A stretch of DNA of 32,440 bases. Origin: an uncultured Lachnospiraceae bacterium (GTDB lineage Bacteria; Bacillota; Clostridia; Lachnospirales; Lachnospiraceae). Within the stretch, counting starts at the first letter, position 1. Every line of letters starts with the position of its first letter. The position numbers and the translations under genes are program-made. Below are positions 23,149 to 30,999 of this stretch, piece by piece. The stretch is taken from contig CAMZDG010000034.1 of NCBI GenBank assembly GCA_947305245.1, positions 1-32,440 of the forward strand. Direction: 5' to 3'. The notes under the pieces are model-generated. The model was not told the DNA's origin. It saw nothing but the letters and a program-made list of their open reading frames with translations, and ran no database searches.

Positions 23149-25245
23149 ATGGGGGAAGGGTTAAAGAAGTGCAGGAGATGTTTATGTGCGGTTTGTTTGG
23201 TATTCGCTTTGCTTATGGCGGGGTGTAATGGGCCAGGGGGGAAGGCAGGCGAAGAAAGCAACGGCGGAAGCAGTGAGGGCGGCGACGGCGCGCCGGGCAG
23301 TGTGATCGCGCAGGACGCCAAGGTCGCTATCATGCCGGAGGTGGGGGAGCTTGCGTATGTGGCGGAGGAGGTAGAGCTATGTGCGGAGGCGGACGTGTAT
23401 ACGGTCCGCGGCGTGACAAAGGATGGGAGTCTTTTCGGCATCAGGGATGACGGAAGTCTTTGGGGGACGGAGGTACTTGCTGATGCGATCGCTGCTTCCG
23501 GGCAGGATTTCGGGGATGCCAGGAGCATTTTGATGACGGGGGATCGGATTTATGCCGGCTTTATGGCGGAGCTTACGCAGGGGAACTATGAGGTGACGCA
23601 GCTTCGCGTCTTTGATCTTCAGGGAAAGATCCTTGGCAACGTGGGGCTGGAGGATTCCGCCGTCATCTCCCTGGGCGAGGGACCCTATATCATCAAGGGG
23701 CAGGGAGAGTATTATGCGCGAAAGAGCATCTGTCTTATCGACGAGGAGAAATTTGCGCTTTCTAAGGAATTAAAGGATTTTCCGGCGGAGCCGAGGGGCG
23801 TTTTCCTTCGGGGGAGCACGAAGGAGGATCTGTATTTTTATACGGCGGACGCTGCGTATCGCTATTCTTGGGCGGACAACGTGTTCTATCAGTTGTTTTC
23901 CTGGACGGACGTTGGAATTCTGGGAAGCAACGTGGGTAACGTGTGGAAGCTCCCGATGGGTGATTTTTACGTGCAGTCTTATGAGAACGGAACCAAGTTT
24001 TATCATCTGACGGCAGTATCTAAGTATGATCTGCCGGAGAAGAACGAGCTAGTCCTGGCGGTGTTAAGTCAGAATTCTGACGGGAACCTGCAGCGCTTTG
24101 TGACGGATTTTAACAAGTCGCAGACGCAGTGGCACGTGACGATCCGGTCTTACGTACAGACGGCAGACATGTCTGATTATGATGAGGCGCAGGCGCGGAT
24201 GAACGCAGACTTTCTTTCCAACAATCCGCCGGATCTGGTCTGCCTTTCCAATCTGCATTCGCGGGAGGACTTGGCGCGGAACGGATATTTCATGGATCTA
24301 ACGCCTTTTCTTGACGCAAGCGAGCTCATAAGCAGGGAGGATTATTATCCGCAGGCCCTCGAACATGGCATGTATGGTGACACGCTTTATACCATTCCAT
24401 ACAGCTTCAGCATGGAGACGCTGGTTGTTCCCTCTGACCTTTGGGAGGGAGATGCCGGCTGGACTTACGATGAGATGATCGATTACCTGAGGGCTCATAA
24501 TGAATATAGGCCGCTTCGCAGTTTCCTTTACATTCAGATCTTTTTGCTCAACTATACCATGGACTATTTTTGGGACGGGGAAACGAGGGAATGTCATTTC
24601 GACGGCGACGAATTCAAAAAGCTCCTGGAGTATTGCAAGGAGTGTAAGGAGCGGGAGCAGACGGAAGGCTATGAGGAGGACCGGCCCTTCGTTATGGCAT
24701 GGATCTCCCCGGGCTCACTGGATAGTTTTGCGAGGGTGGCCAAGGAAAAGAATCAAAAGATCAAGGTAATGGGATGGCCGAGTCCTGACGGAATGCCCAA
24801 GACAGTCATGAACGCGACCTCGGAGTTTTCCATTCTTTCGACTTCAAAAAAGGCAGAGGGCGCATGGCTTTTCATGGAAAGCTATTTGGCAACGGAGCCG
24901 ACGGATGATCATGGCATCCCGGGATTTAGCATGTGGTCGAACCGGCACTGGATGCAAAAGATCATCGACAAGGAACTCGCCCTGTATGGCAAGGATCATG
25001 AGGACATTCTCGATGAGGATGGGAACGTGGTCGGTGCCCACTATCAAGAGCATATCGTGGATCAGGAATGCGTGGATCAATTCCTTGAGGCGTTGGAAAG
25101 CGTAAGGAAGCTGCCGCCCGGATATATGGACGTGCGAAAGATCGTCTTTGAGGAGGCGGACGCTTACTGGGAGGGGCAAAAAAGCCTGGAACAGGTGACG
25201 GACGTCATTCAAAAGCGCGTAAAACTCTTCCTTGCGGAGCAGTGA
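23149..25245 (+). CDS. Lipoprotein with propeller-like N-terminal half and solute-binding C-terminal half
   Basis: A 698-residue lipoprotein. The signal peptide ends in the lipobox LLMAGC (C26), followed by a Gly/Ser linker. Residues about 52-290 are strand-rich with repeated units such as GSLFGIRDDGSLWGTE and RVFDLQGKILGNVGL, suggesting a beta-propeller-like domain. Residues about 300-698 resemble family 1 solute-binding proteins: LQRFVTDFNKSQ, NPPDLVCLSNLHSREDLARNGYFMDLTPF, LYTIPYSFSMETLVV, and WLFMESYL. GAGGAG lies 8 nt before ATG 23149. It follows the ECF pair in the same direction but is separated by the 230-bp palindrome. No ABC permease is encoded here, so it may present ligand to the anti-sigma sensor. 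Ligand and role are unknown. Confidence 0.78.
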   Translation: MGEGLKKCRRCLCAVCLVFALLMAGCNGPGGKAGEESNGGSSEGGDGAPGSVIAQDAKVAIMPEVGELAYVAEEVELCAEADVYTVRGVTKDGSLFGIRDDGSLWGTEVLADAIAASGQDFGDARSILMTGDRIYAGFMAELTQGNYEVTQLRVFDLQGKILGNVGLEDSAVISLGEGPYIIKGQGEYYARKSICLIDEEKFALSKELKDFPAEPRGVFLRGSTKEDLYFYTADAAYRYSWADNVFYQLFSWTDVGILGSNVGNVWKLPMGDFYVQSYENGTKFYHLTAVSKYDLPEKNELVLAVLSQNSDGNLQRFVTDFNKSQTQWHVTIRSYVQTADMSDYDEAQARMNADFLSNNPPDLVCLSNLHSREDLARNGYFMDLTPFLDASELISREDYYPQALEHGMYGDTLYTIPYSFSMETLVVPSDLWEGDAGWTYDEMIDYLRAHNEYRPLRSFLYIQIFLLNYTMDYFWDGETRECHFDGDEFKKLLEYCKECKEREQTEGYEEDRPFVMAWISPGSLDSFARVAKEKNQKIKVMGWPSPDGMPKTVMNATSEFSILSTSKKAEGAWLFMESYLATEPTDDHGIPGFSMWSNRHWMQKIIDKELALYGKDHEDILDEDGNVVGAHYQEHIVDQECVDQFLEALESVRKLPPGYMDVRKIVFEEADAYWEGQKSLEQVTDVIQKRVKLFLAEQ

Positions 25246-25312
25246 AGTGCGGACGGCAAGGCGGAGGTCGAGCTGGTGACGGTCGTACGAAAGCTATTAT
25301 GAGGATGGTAAT

Positions 25313-27895
25313 ATGGAACAATATCAAGTGACGGGTATGAGCTGCGCGGCCTGCAGCGCAAGAGTGGAAAAGGCGGTGAGCGCCGTGGAGGGCGTGACAA
25401 GCTGCTCCGTGAGCCTGCTGACGAATTCTATGGGCGTGGAGGGCACGGCGGATCCGGACGAGATCATCCGCGCCGTGGAGAAGGCCGGGTACGGGGCCAG
25501 AAGGAAAAAGACTGGCGCGCCTGGCTTGGAGCGGGACGGAAAAGATGGAAGAGGAGCCGACGGGCAAGGGGGCGACGAAGGCGAAGCCGACTGGCGTGGA
25601 AGCGAGGCGAAGCTCGCTGATTTGGAGACACCGAGGATGAAGAGGCGCCTGCTGACATCAATCCTATTTCTTCTGCCGCTAATGTATCTCTCCATGGGGC
25701 ACGTCATGTGGCACTGGCCGCTTCCGGGCTTCCTGGAAGGGAATCCTGCGGGCGTGGGTCTCATGCAGATGGTGCTGGCCGGCATCGTTCTTGTGATCAA
25801 TCAAAAGTTCTTTGTGAGTGGATTTCGGGGTGCGTTGCACGGCGCACCTAACATGGATACGCTGGTGGCCTTGGGTTCGGGTGCTTCCTTTCTCTATAGC
25901 GCCGTCTGTCTTTTCCTGATGACGGGCGCGGCAGCAAGAGGAGATGCCGAGGGCGCGATGGAATTTCTCCATGGGCTGTATTTTGAGTCAGCAGCCATGA
26001 TCCTGACGCTGATCACGGTGGGGAAAATGCTGGAAGCCCGTTCGAAGGGGAAGACGACGGATGCCCTAAAGAGCCTGATGAAGCTGGCGCCGAAGACGGC
26101 GGTCCTTCTCGTGGACGGGAAGGAGACGGAGGTGCCCATCCGCAGGGTGCGGGTTGGCGACCTGTTTGTGGTTCGGCCCGGGGAGAGCATCCCCGTGGAC
26201 GGCGTAGTGAAGGATGGCATCAGTGCCGTAAATGAATCAGCGCTGACGGGAGAGAGCATCCCGGTGGATAAGATGCCGGGGGATCAGGTATCCGCGGCGA
26301 CCATCAATCAATCCGGGTTTCTGACCTGTGAGGCGACCAGGATTGGGACGGACACGACTCTTTCTCAGATCATTCAGATGGTGAGCGACGCTGCGGCGAC
26401 GAAGGCGCCGATCGCAAAGATCGCGGACCGTGTGTCCGGCGTGTTTGTGCCGGCGGTCATATTTGTTGCGCTGGTGACCTTCGGGATCTGGATGCTTGTG
26501 GGGCAGACCTTTGGCTATGCGCTTGCCAGGGCAATTTCCGTGCTGGTGATCAGCTGTCCTTGCGCGCTGGGACTTGCAACGCCCGTTGCCATCATGGTGG
26601 GAAATGGCGTTGGAGCAAGAAACGGGATCCTCTTTAAGACGGCCATCTCCTTAGAGGAGACGGGAAAAACGCGGATCGTGGTCCTGGATAAGACGGGTAC
26701 CATTACCAAGGGAGAGCCGGCCGTGACGAAAGTTCATCCCGCAGAGGGAGTGACTCAGGCAGAGCTTTTGGAGACTGCGCTGGCGCTGGAGAAAAGAAGC
26801 GAACATCCCCTGGCGAAGGCCGTCATTGCATATGGGGCAAAGATGGGCCTTGAGCCCATGGAAGTCACGGAATTTCAAGTGGCCCCGGGAAATGGACTGC
26901 TAGGAAGGCTTGGCTCGGAAGAAGTGTTTGGCGGGAAGCTGGACTTCCTAAAAAATATGTGTGGAGGCCTGGCGGCATCCGAACGTATCGCCGAGGAATT
27001 GGCAGATCAGGGGAATACCCCGATGTTCTTTGCGAAGGGCGGACGGATCCTTGGCGTGATCGCCGTGGCGGACGAGATCAAGGAGGACAGCCCTGCGGCC
27101 ATTCAAAGAATGAAGGACATGGGACTTCGCGTGGTCATGCTCACGGGTGACAATGAGCGCACTGCGAATGCCGTGGGAAAGCTTGCAGGAGTGGATGAGG
27201 TCGTGGCGGACGTGCTTCCGGAGGGCAAGGAGGAGGTTATCCGAAGGCTGAAGGAGCAGGGGAAGGTTGCCATGATCGGCGACGGTATCAATGATGCCCC
27301 GGCCCTGACGCGCGCGGACGTCGGGATCGCCATCGGCGCGGGGACGGACGTGGCGATCGATGCGGCGGACGTGGTGCTGATGAAGGGGAGTCTTATGGAC
27401 GCGGCGGCGGCCATTCGTCTTAGCCGGGCGACGCTCCGCAACATTCATGAGAATCTTTTCTGGGCATTTTTCTATAACGTGATCGGCATTCCGCTGGCGG
27501 CGGGGCTATGGATCCCCGTCTTTGGATGGACGCTCAGTCCCATGTTCGGCGCTGCGGCCATGAGTCTTTCAAGCTTTTGCGTCGTGTCGAACGCGCTGAG
27601 ACTCAATCTTTTGAAGCTAACAGACGGGAAAGAAAATGAAACGGCAACTGAAAATAGAGAATTGGAAGGGAGCAAGGAAATGGATAGGGAAATTACGATC
27701 AAGGTAAAGGGAATGATGTGTGGCCATTGTGAGGCGCGGGTAAAGAAGGTGCTGGAGGCCATCGACGGAGTGAAGAGTGCGACGGCGGACCATGAAAAAG
27801 GCATCGCCGTGATCACCGCAGAAAAGGAGATTCCTGAGGAGCTGATCCGGGATGCCATTGTGGCGCAGGATTATGAATATCTGGGCATGGAATGA
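25313..27895 (+). CDS. copA: Copper-type P1B-ATPase with metal-binding domains at both ends
   Basis: An 860-residue heavy-metal exporting ATPase of the CopA group, in the cytoplasmic membrane. The N-terminal HMA domain has [14 protein letters not shown] (C11, C14), followed by a charged Gly/Asp-rich linker (about 64-105). The core has TGES (312-315), the membrane CPC motif (415-417) in [12 protein letters not shown] that marks Cu(I)/Ag(I) transport, the phosphorylated DKTGT (459-463), SEHPL (497-501) and GDGINDAP (657-664). After the last membrane segments comes a second HMA domain (about 792-860) with MMCGHC (C803, C806), like a fused CopZ chaperone. ATG 25313 has GAGGATG upstream. No CsoR, CopY or CueR gene or recognisable cop operator is nearby. 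Confidence 0.94.
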   Translation: MEQYQVTGMSCAACSARVEKAVSAVEGVTSCSVSLLTNSMGVEGTADPDEIIRAVEKAGYGARRKKTGAPGLERDGKDGRGADGQGGDEGEADWRGSEAKLADLETPRMKRRLLTSILFLLPLMYLSMGHVMWHWPLPGFLEGNPAGVGLMQMVLAGIVLVINQKFFVSGFRGALHGAPNMDTLVALGSGASFLYSAVCLFLMTGAAARGDAEGAMEFLHGLYFESAAMILTLITVGKMLEARSKGKTTDALKSLMKLAPKTAVLLVDGKETEVPIRRVRVGDLFVVRPGESIPVDGVVKDGISAVNESALTGESIPVDKMPGDQVSAATINQSGFLTCEATRIGTDTTLSQIIQMVSDAAATKAPIAKIADRVSGVFVPAVIFVALVTFGIWMLVGQTFGYALARAISVLVISCPCALGLATPVAIMVGNGVGARNGILFKTAISLEETGKTRIVVLDKTGTITKGEPAVTKVHPAEGVTQAELLETALALEKRSEHPLAKAVIAYGAKMGLEPMEVTEFQVAPGNGLLGRLGSEEVFGGKLDFLKNMCGGLAASERIAEELADQGNTPMFFAKGGRILGVIAVADEIKEDSPAAIQRMKDMGLRVVMLTGDNERTANAVGKLAGVDEVVADVLPEGKEEVIRRLKEQGKVAMIGDGINDAPALTRADVGIAIGAGTDVAIDAADVVLMKGSLMDAAAAIRLSRATLRNIHENLFWAFFYNVIGIPLAAGLWIPVFGWTLSPMFGAAAMSLSSFCVVSNALRLNLLKLTDGKENETATENRELEGSKEMDREITIKVKGMMCGHCEARVKKVLEAIDGVKSATADHEKGIAVITAEKEIPEELIRDAIVAQDYEYLGME

Positions 27896-27939
27896 TGACA
27901 TTATAGTGAGTATCTCTGCTTGGAATGATGGCATTATTG
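27888..27939. repeat. Short direct repeat across the copA-holA convergent junction
   Basis: TGGAATGATG-A-CATTAT-A-G at 27888-27906 recurs as TGGAATGATG-G-CATTAT-T-G at 27921-27939, a 19-nt direct repeat with two differences, 33 nt apart. The first copy covers the copA stop and the second covers the holA stop. Each copy is itself partly palindromic (AATG/CATT). It could be a local duplication. Confidence 0.7.
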
Positions 27940-28905
27940 CGCGGACAGAATGATCAGTTCCACGCTCATTTTGTCATTCATGAGGCCGGTCTTTACGTCC
28001 TGATCCGCCTGCGCGCAGCGCTCTAACGCATTTCGCAGCTCGGAGGACTTGTATTTGCTGGCCTGTGAGAGATATTTCGAAACGACGAAGGGGGGAACCC
28101 CGATCTTGGAGGCAATCTCCCGGTCGGGGACTCCTCTTTTTTTCAGCTCCTTTGCCTGGAGCATGAGATTATACTGCCTTGAAAGCATGGACAGGATCTG
28201 CAGGGGGGAAACCTTCAGGGCAAGCAGATCATAATAGAGGCTGAGCGCCACAGAGGTCTGCTTTCTTGCCACGGCCTCCGTCATGTCAAAGATTCGGTCC
28301 TGGAGCCTTGTGGTGCAGATGGTCTCTACGTCCTCGGAGGTTACGACGCCCTTGCCGAGGCAATAGGAGATGAGCTTTTCCAGCTCCGTCTGGATGTTTT
28401 CCATGTCGGTTCCGGTCTTTGAGAGGAAAAGAAGCACGGTACTTTCCGTGATCTTCAGGCCTTCCTTGGCGAGAAGTCCGCCGATCCAGCGCTTTAGGGT
28501 GGTTTCGTCCTGCGCGGTGAATTCCACGGCGCAGCCCTTCGAGGAGACGGTCTTAAACAGCTTGCTGCGCTTGTCGACCTCGCTCTCCGTAAAGACGAAG
28601 AAGGTGGTCTCGTTCGGCGCTTCGAGGTACTGGGCCATCTGCTCGCCGCCGGACTTAAACAGACCGCTGTCCGACAGGAAGATTACGCGCCTTTCCGCAA
28701 GGAAGGGCATGGTCTCGGCGAGATCGATGATCTCGGTCACGGGCACGTCCTTTCCCTCATAGAAGTGCACGTTCATGGTATCATCGCCCACAAGGGCCTT
28801 TTTTAGCTTTTCCGTATATTGTCTTTTTAGGTAACGCTCCTCCCCGTAAAGGAGGTAAACGTTCTGAAAGTTGTTTTCCTTAATGTGGGACAAAATGCGC
28901 TGCAT
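27934..28905 (-). CDS. holA: DNA polymerase III delta subunit
   Basis: The delta subunit opens the beta sliding clamp within the clamp loader during replication. The 323-residue protein has the family opening (FQNVYLLYGEERYLKRQYTEKLKKAL), the clamp-contact region near AETMPFLAERRVIFLSDSGLF (64-84), and the helical C-terminal collar domain with LALKVSPLQILSMLSRQYNLML (about 229-250). The ATG at 28905 on the minus strand has AAGGAAA about 8 nt upstream, and a good promoter lies at 28982-29010. It converges with copA, with 38 nt between the stop codons. In many Firmicutes holA directly follows comEC. Here comEC is 10 kb away on the other strand. Confidence 0.93.
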   Translation of the reverse strand: MQRILSHIKENNFQNVYLLYGEERYLKRQYTEKLKKALVGDDTMNVHFYEGKDVPVTEIIDLAETMPFLAERRVIFLSDSGLFKSGGEQMAQYLEAPNETTFFVFTESEVDKRSKLFKTVSSKGCAVEFTAQDETTLKRWIGGLLAKEGLKITESTVLLFLSKTGTDMENIQTELEKLISYCLGKGVVTSEDVETICTTRLQDRIFDMTEAVARKQTSVALSLYYDLLALKVSPLQILSMLSRQYNLMLQAKELKKRGVPDREIASKIGVPPFVVSKYLSQASKYKSSELRNALERCAQADQDVKTGLMNDKMSVELIILSAQ

Positions 28906-28981
28906 GGGTCATTTCCTTCCGCTTGGGATCTGCGGTCTGATGCCGCAGGTGGTTTCCTTTAGGTTGTGAACTTATAGGGTT

Positions 28982-29010
28982 AGTATACAAAAAATTAGAA
29001 GGATTTTCAA
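28982..29010 (-). promoter_or_regulatory. Predicted sigma-A promoter for holA
   Basis: On the minus strand, TTGAAA (29010-29005) and TATACT (28987-28982) are separated by 17 nt. This gives a start near 28975 and a leader of about 70 nt. The -35 lies only 10 bp from the -35 of the divergent mscL promoter. Confidence 0.65.
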
Positions 29011-29020
29011 ATAAAAAATA

Positions 29021-29049
29021 TTGAGGTAACTTCGAGAGTGTGATATGAT
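29021..29049 (+). promoter_or_regulatory. Predicted extended -10 promoter for mscL
   Basis: TTGAGG (29021-29026) and TATGAT (29044-29049) are 17 nt apart, with TGA directly before the -10. The GTGTGATATGATA core is identical to that of the arginine-cluster promoter at 2919-2930. The predicted start is near 29056. Confidence 0.65.
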
Positions 29050-29056
29050 AAACAGG

Positions 29057-29086
29057 GAGCGCGGGGAGAGGTCCGCACGCTCTTTT
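29057..29086 (+). other. Leader hairpin at the very start of the mscL transcript
   Basis: GAGCG (29057-29061) plus CGG pairs with CCG plus CGCTC (29078-29082), followed by TTTT. With the predicted start near 29056, the 5' end of the mRNA would fold at once. It may stabilise the transcript or act as a weak attenuator. The T-run is only four long. Confidence 0.4.
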
Positions 29087-29131
29087 GAGACGAAAAACAT
29101 ACAGTCAAAAGAAGAATGGAGGAGAGCAAAA

Positions 29132-29608
29132 ATGAGCAAGGGGAATGGTTTTTTTGCAGAGTTTAAGAAGTTTGTTTTACGCGGAAACGTAATGGACATG
29201 GCAGTCGGCGTGATCATCGGCGGTGCCTTCACGGCAATTGTTACGTCGCTGAACAATGACCTGCTTTCACCGATCCTGGGCCTGTTCGGCGGCACGGATT
29301 TCAGCAATCTGTTCATCCTGTTGTCGAAGACGGATCAGACCTTCGCGTCCGTTGCGGAAGCAAGAGAAGCCGGTGCGGCAGTGTTTGCATACGGTAGCTT
29401 TATCACCGCAGTGATCAATTTCCTGATCACCGCTCTTGTGATCTTCCTTCTCGTGAAGGCAGTGAACAAGCTGATGGCTGCAGGAAAGAAGGAGGAGGCT
29501 CCCAAGGCTCCCACCACCAAGAAGTGCCCGTTCTGTAAGACGGAGATCGCTCTGGATGCAACCAGATGCCCTAACTGCACTTCCGTTCTGGAGGACACTC
29601 AGGCATAA
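29132..29608 (+). CDS. mscL: Large-conductance mechanosensitive channel with zinc-ribbon tail
   Basis: MscL opens under membrane tension to release solutes during hypo-osmotic shock and forms pentamers in the cytoplasmic membrane. The 158-residue protein has the conserved start [23 protein letters not shown] (11-33) with TM1 at about 17-45, a periplasmic loop, and TM2 at about 85-112. The C-terminus adds a zinc ribbon, C132-PF-C135 and C146-PN-C149, beyond the usual cytosolic helix. Such tails are seen in clostridial MscL. ATG 29132 is chosen because GGAGGAGA ends 6 nt upstream. The longer in-frame opening at 29045 lies inside the promoter. Confidence 0.96.
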   Translation: MSKGNGFFAEFKKFVLRGNVMDMAVGVIIGGAFTAIVTSLNNDLLSPILGLFGGTDFSNLFILLSKTDQTFASVAEAREAGAAVFAYGSFITAVINFLITALVIFLLVKAVNKLMAAGKKEEAPKAPTTKKCPFCKTEIALDATRCPNCTSVLEDTQA

Positions 29609-29668
29609 GGAAACCCGCTGACGACAAGACTGGCAAGCTTTGCTTGCTTAGGAAAGGTACGAAAGGCC

Positions 29669-30742
29669 ATGCGCGGATGGAGGAAATGCGGCATCTGCCT
29701 TGCCCTTGCGCTGATGATGAGCCTGCTTGTTGCCGGATGCGGCGGCAAGATGGAAAAGATCAAGGAGGCCATGAGCCTCATTGAGGCAATGGATTATCAG
29801 GGAGCGCTCGCGGCATTTGAGGAAGCTGCCGAGAAAAAAGAAGACAGCCGGCTGATCGCCCGGGGCATGGGGATCGCCTACCTTGGTCAGGCCAAGTATG
29901 ACGAGGCCGTAAACTGCTTTCTGGAAGCTTTGGCAGGAAGCAACGGTCTTTTGCAGGACGTGGACTATGACTTGAATTATTATCTGGCATCTGCCTACGC
30001 AGGCGCCGGTAAGTTCGAGGAGGCCAAGGAAGTATACAATTCCATATTGGCGCTGAAGCCCCAGGAGAAGGAGGCTTACTACCTTCGCGGCGGCGTGGAG
30101 CTCGAGCTCGATCAGTTCAACGAGGCCAAGGCCGACTTTGACAAGGCCGTCTCCATGGACCCGAAGAATTATGACAGGCTGTTTGCCATCTATGAGGAAT
30201 TCGCGCATTATGGCTATAAGGCGGCGGGGCAGGAGTACCTGCAGACGGCGTTGGACAATGGGGCGAAGACCTTAAGTTCCTTTGACAAGGGTCGCATCTA
30301 TTATTATATGGAAGATTATCAGCAGGCCTACGTGGAGCTCGAGGACGCAAAGCTGGATGACAAGGCGGAGAGCAGCCTCTATCTCGGAAAGGCCTATGAG
30401 GCGACCGGAGATTATAATTATGCATGCAACGTATATCGTTCCTATCTGGATAAGCACGGTGACAGCGCGGAGATGTATAATCAGCTCGGCATCTGTGAGA
30501 TCAAGAGGGGAAATTACGAGGCGGCCCTGACGGCATTCACGGCGGGCATCGCGCTGCAGGACAAGGAAATGCTGCAGGTGCTTTCCTTTAATGAGATCGT
30601 TGCCTATGAATTCCTAGGGAATTTCCAGAAGTCAGAGGAGCTGATGAAGGCGTATCTGAGGCTTTATCCCACGGATGAGGAAGCATTGCGCGAGCAGATC
30701 TTTTTATCCACGCGTCAGGGAAATCAGTCTTCGGCGGAATGA
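29669..30742 (+). CDS. TPR-repeat lipoprotein
   Basis: A 357-residue surface lipoprotein. A basic start and hydrophobic helix end in the lipobox LLVAGC (C24). The rest is a row of about seven to eight tetratricopeptide-type helix pairs, for example DYQGALAAFEEAAEKK, KYDEAVNCFLEAL, KFEEAKEVYNSILALKP, FNEAKADFDKAVSMDP and NYEAALTAFTAGIAL. Such proteins usually scaffold protein complexes at the outer face of the membrane; the partner here is unknown. AGGAAAGG lies 10 nt before ATG 29669, a somewhat long spacing. The 60-nt gap after mscL has a small GCAAGC/GCTTGC hairpin (about 29632-29646) but no terminator, so mscL and this gene may be cotranscribed. A strong terminator follows at 30768. Confidence 0.88.
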   Translation: MRGWRKCGICLALALMMSLLVAGCGGKMEKIKEAMSLIEAMDYQGALAAFEEAAEKKEDSRLIARGMGIAYLGQAKYDEAVNCFLEALAGSNGLLQDVDYDLNYYLASAYAGAGKFEEAKEVYNSILALKPQEKEAYYLRGGVELELDQFNEAKADFDKAVSMDPKNYDRLFAIYEEFAHYGYKAAGQEYLQTALDNGAKTLSSFDKGRIYYYMEDYQQAYVELEDAKLDDKAESSLYLGKAYEATGDYNYACNVYRSYLDKHGDSAEMYNQLGICEIKRGNYEAALTAFTAGIALQDKEMLQVLSFNEIVAYEFLGNFQKSEELMKAYLRLYPTDEEALREQIFLSTRQGNQSSAE

Positions 30743-30767
30743 TCAAAGAAATCAGCAAGAAGGAGAA

Positions 30768-30798
30768 ACGGACATTCGGAAACGAGTGTCCGTTTTTT
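30768..30798 (+). terminator. Strong intrinsic terminator after the TPR lipoprotein
   Basis: An 11-bp stem (30768-30778 with 30783-30793, one G-U pair) is capped by a GAAA tetraloop and followed by a run of six T (30793-30798). It ends the mscL-TPR transcript and insulates nrdD. Confidence 0.93.
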
Positions 30799-30828
30799 GA
30801 ATTGTCGCATTTATTCATACCATTCAAA

Positions 30829-30876
30829 CCACAATATATAAGATGTACGTCAAAAAAATAACACAATATCTTGTGG
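30829..30876. promoter_or_regulatory. Pair of NrdR boxes upstream of nrdD
   Basis: ACACAATATCTTGTGG (30861-30876) closely matches the NrdR consensus (ACACwATATaTwGTGT). CCACAATATATAAGAT (30829-30844) is a second, weaker match. Their starts are 32 bp apart, three helical turns, which is the usual NrdR spacing. They sit just upstream of the nrdD -35. NrdR is the ATP/dATP-sensing repressor of ribonucleotide reductase genes; its own gene is not in the window. Confidence 0.75.
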
Positions 30877-30884
30877 ATAGGGCA

Positions 30885-30914
30885 TTGACAGACGGAAGGG
30901 AAAAATGGTATCAT
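30885..30914 (+). promoter_or_regulatory. Predicted sigma-A promoter for nrdD
   Basis: A perfect TTGACA (30885-30890) and TATCAT (30909-30914) are separated by 18 nt. The start is near 30921, leaving a leader of about 80 nt. In it, TCTTCGG (30923-30929) can pair with CCGAAGA (30954-30960). Confidence 0.7.
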
Positions 30915-30999
30915 GTTATTGTTCTTCGGGATATCGGAAAGAGACAAAACGGACCGAAGATAATATTAGGCGGGATAGCCATTTTGGAGGGGTTTTAGG

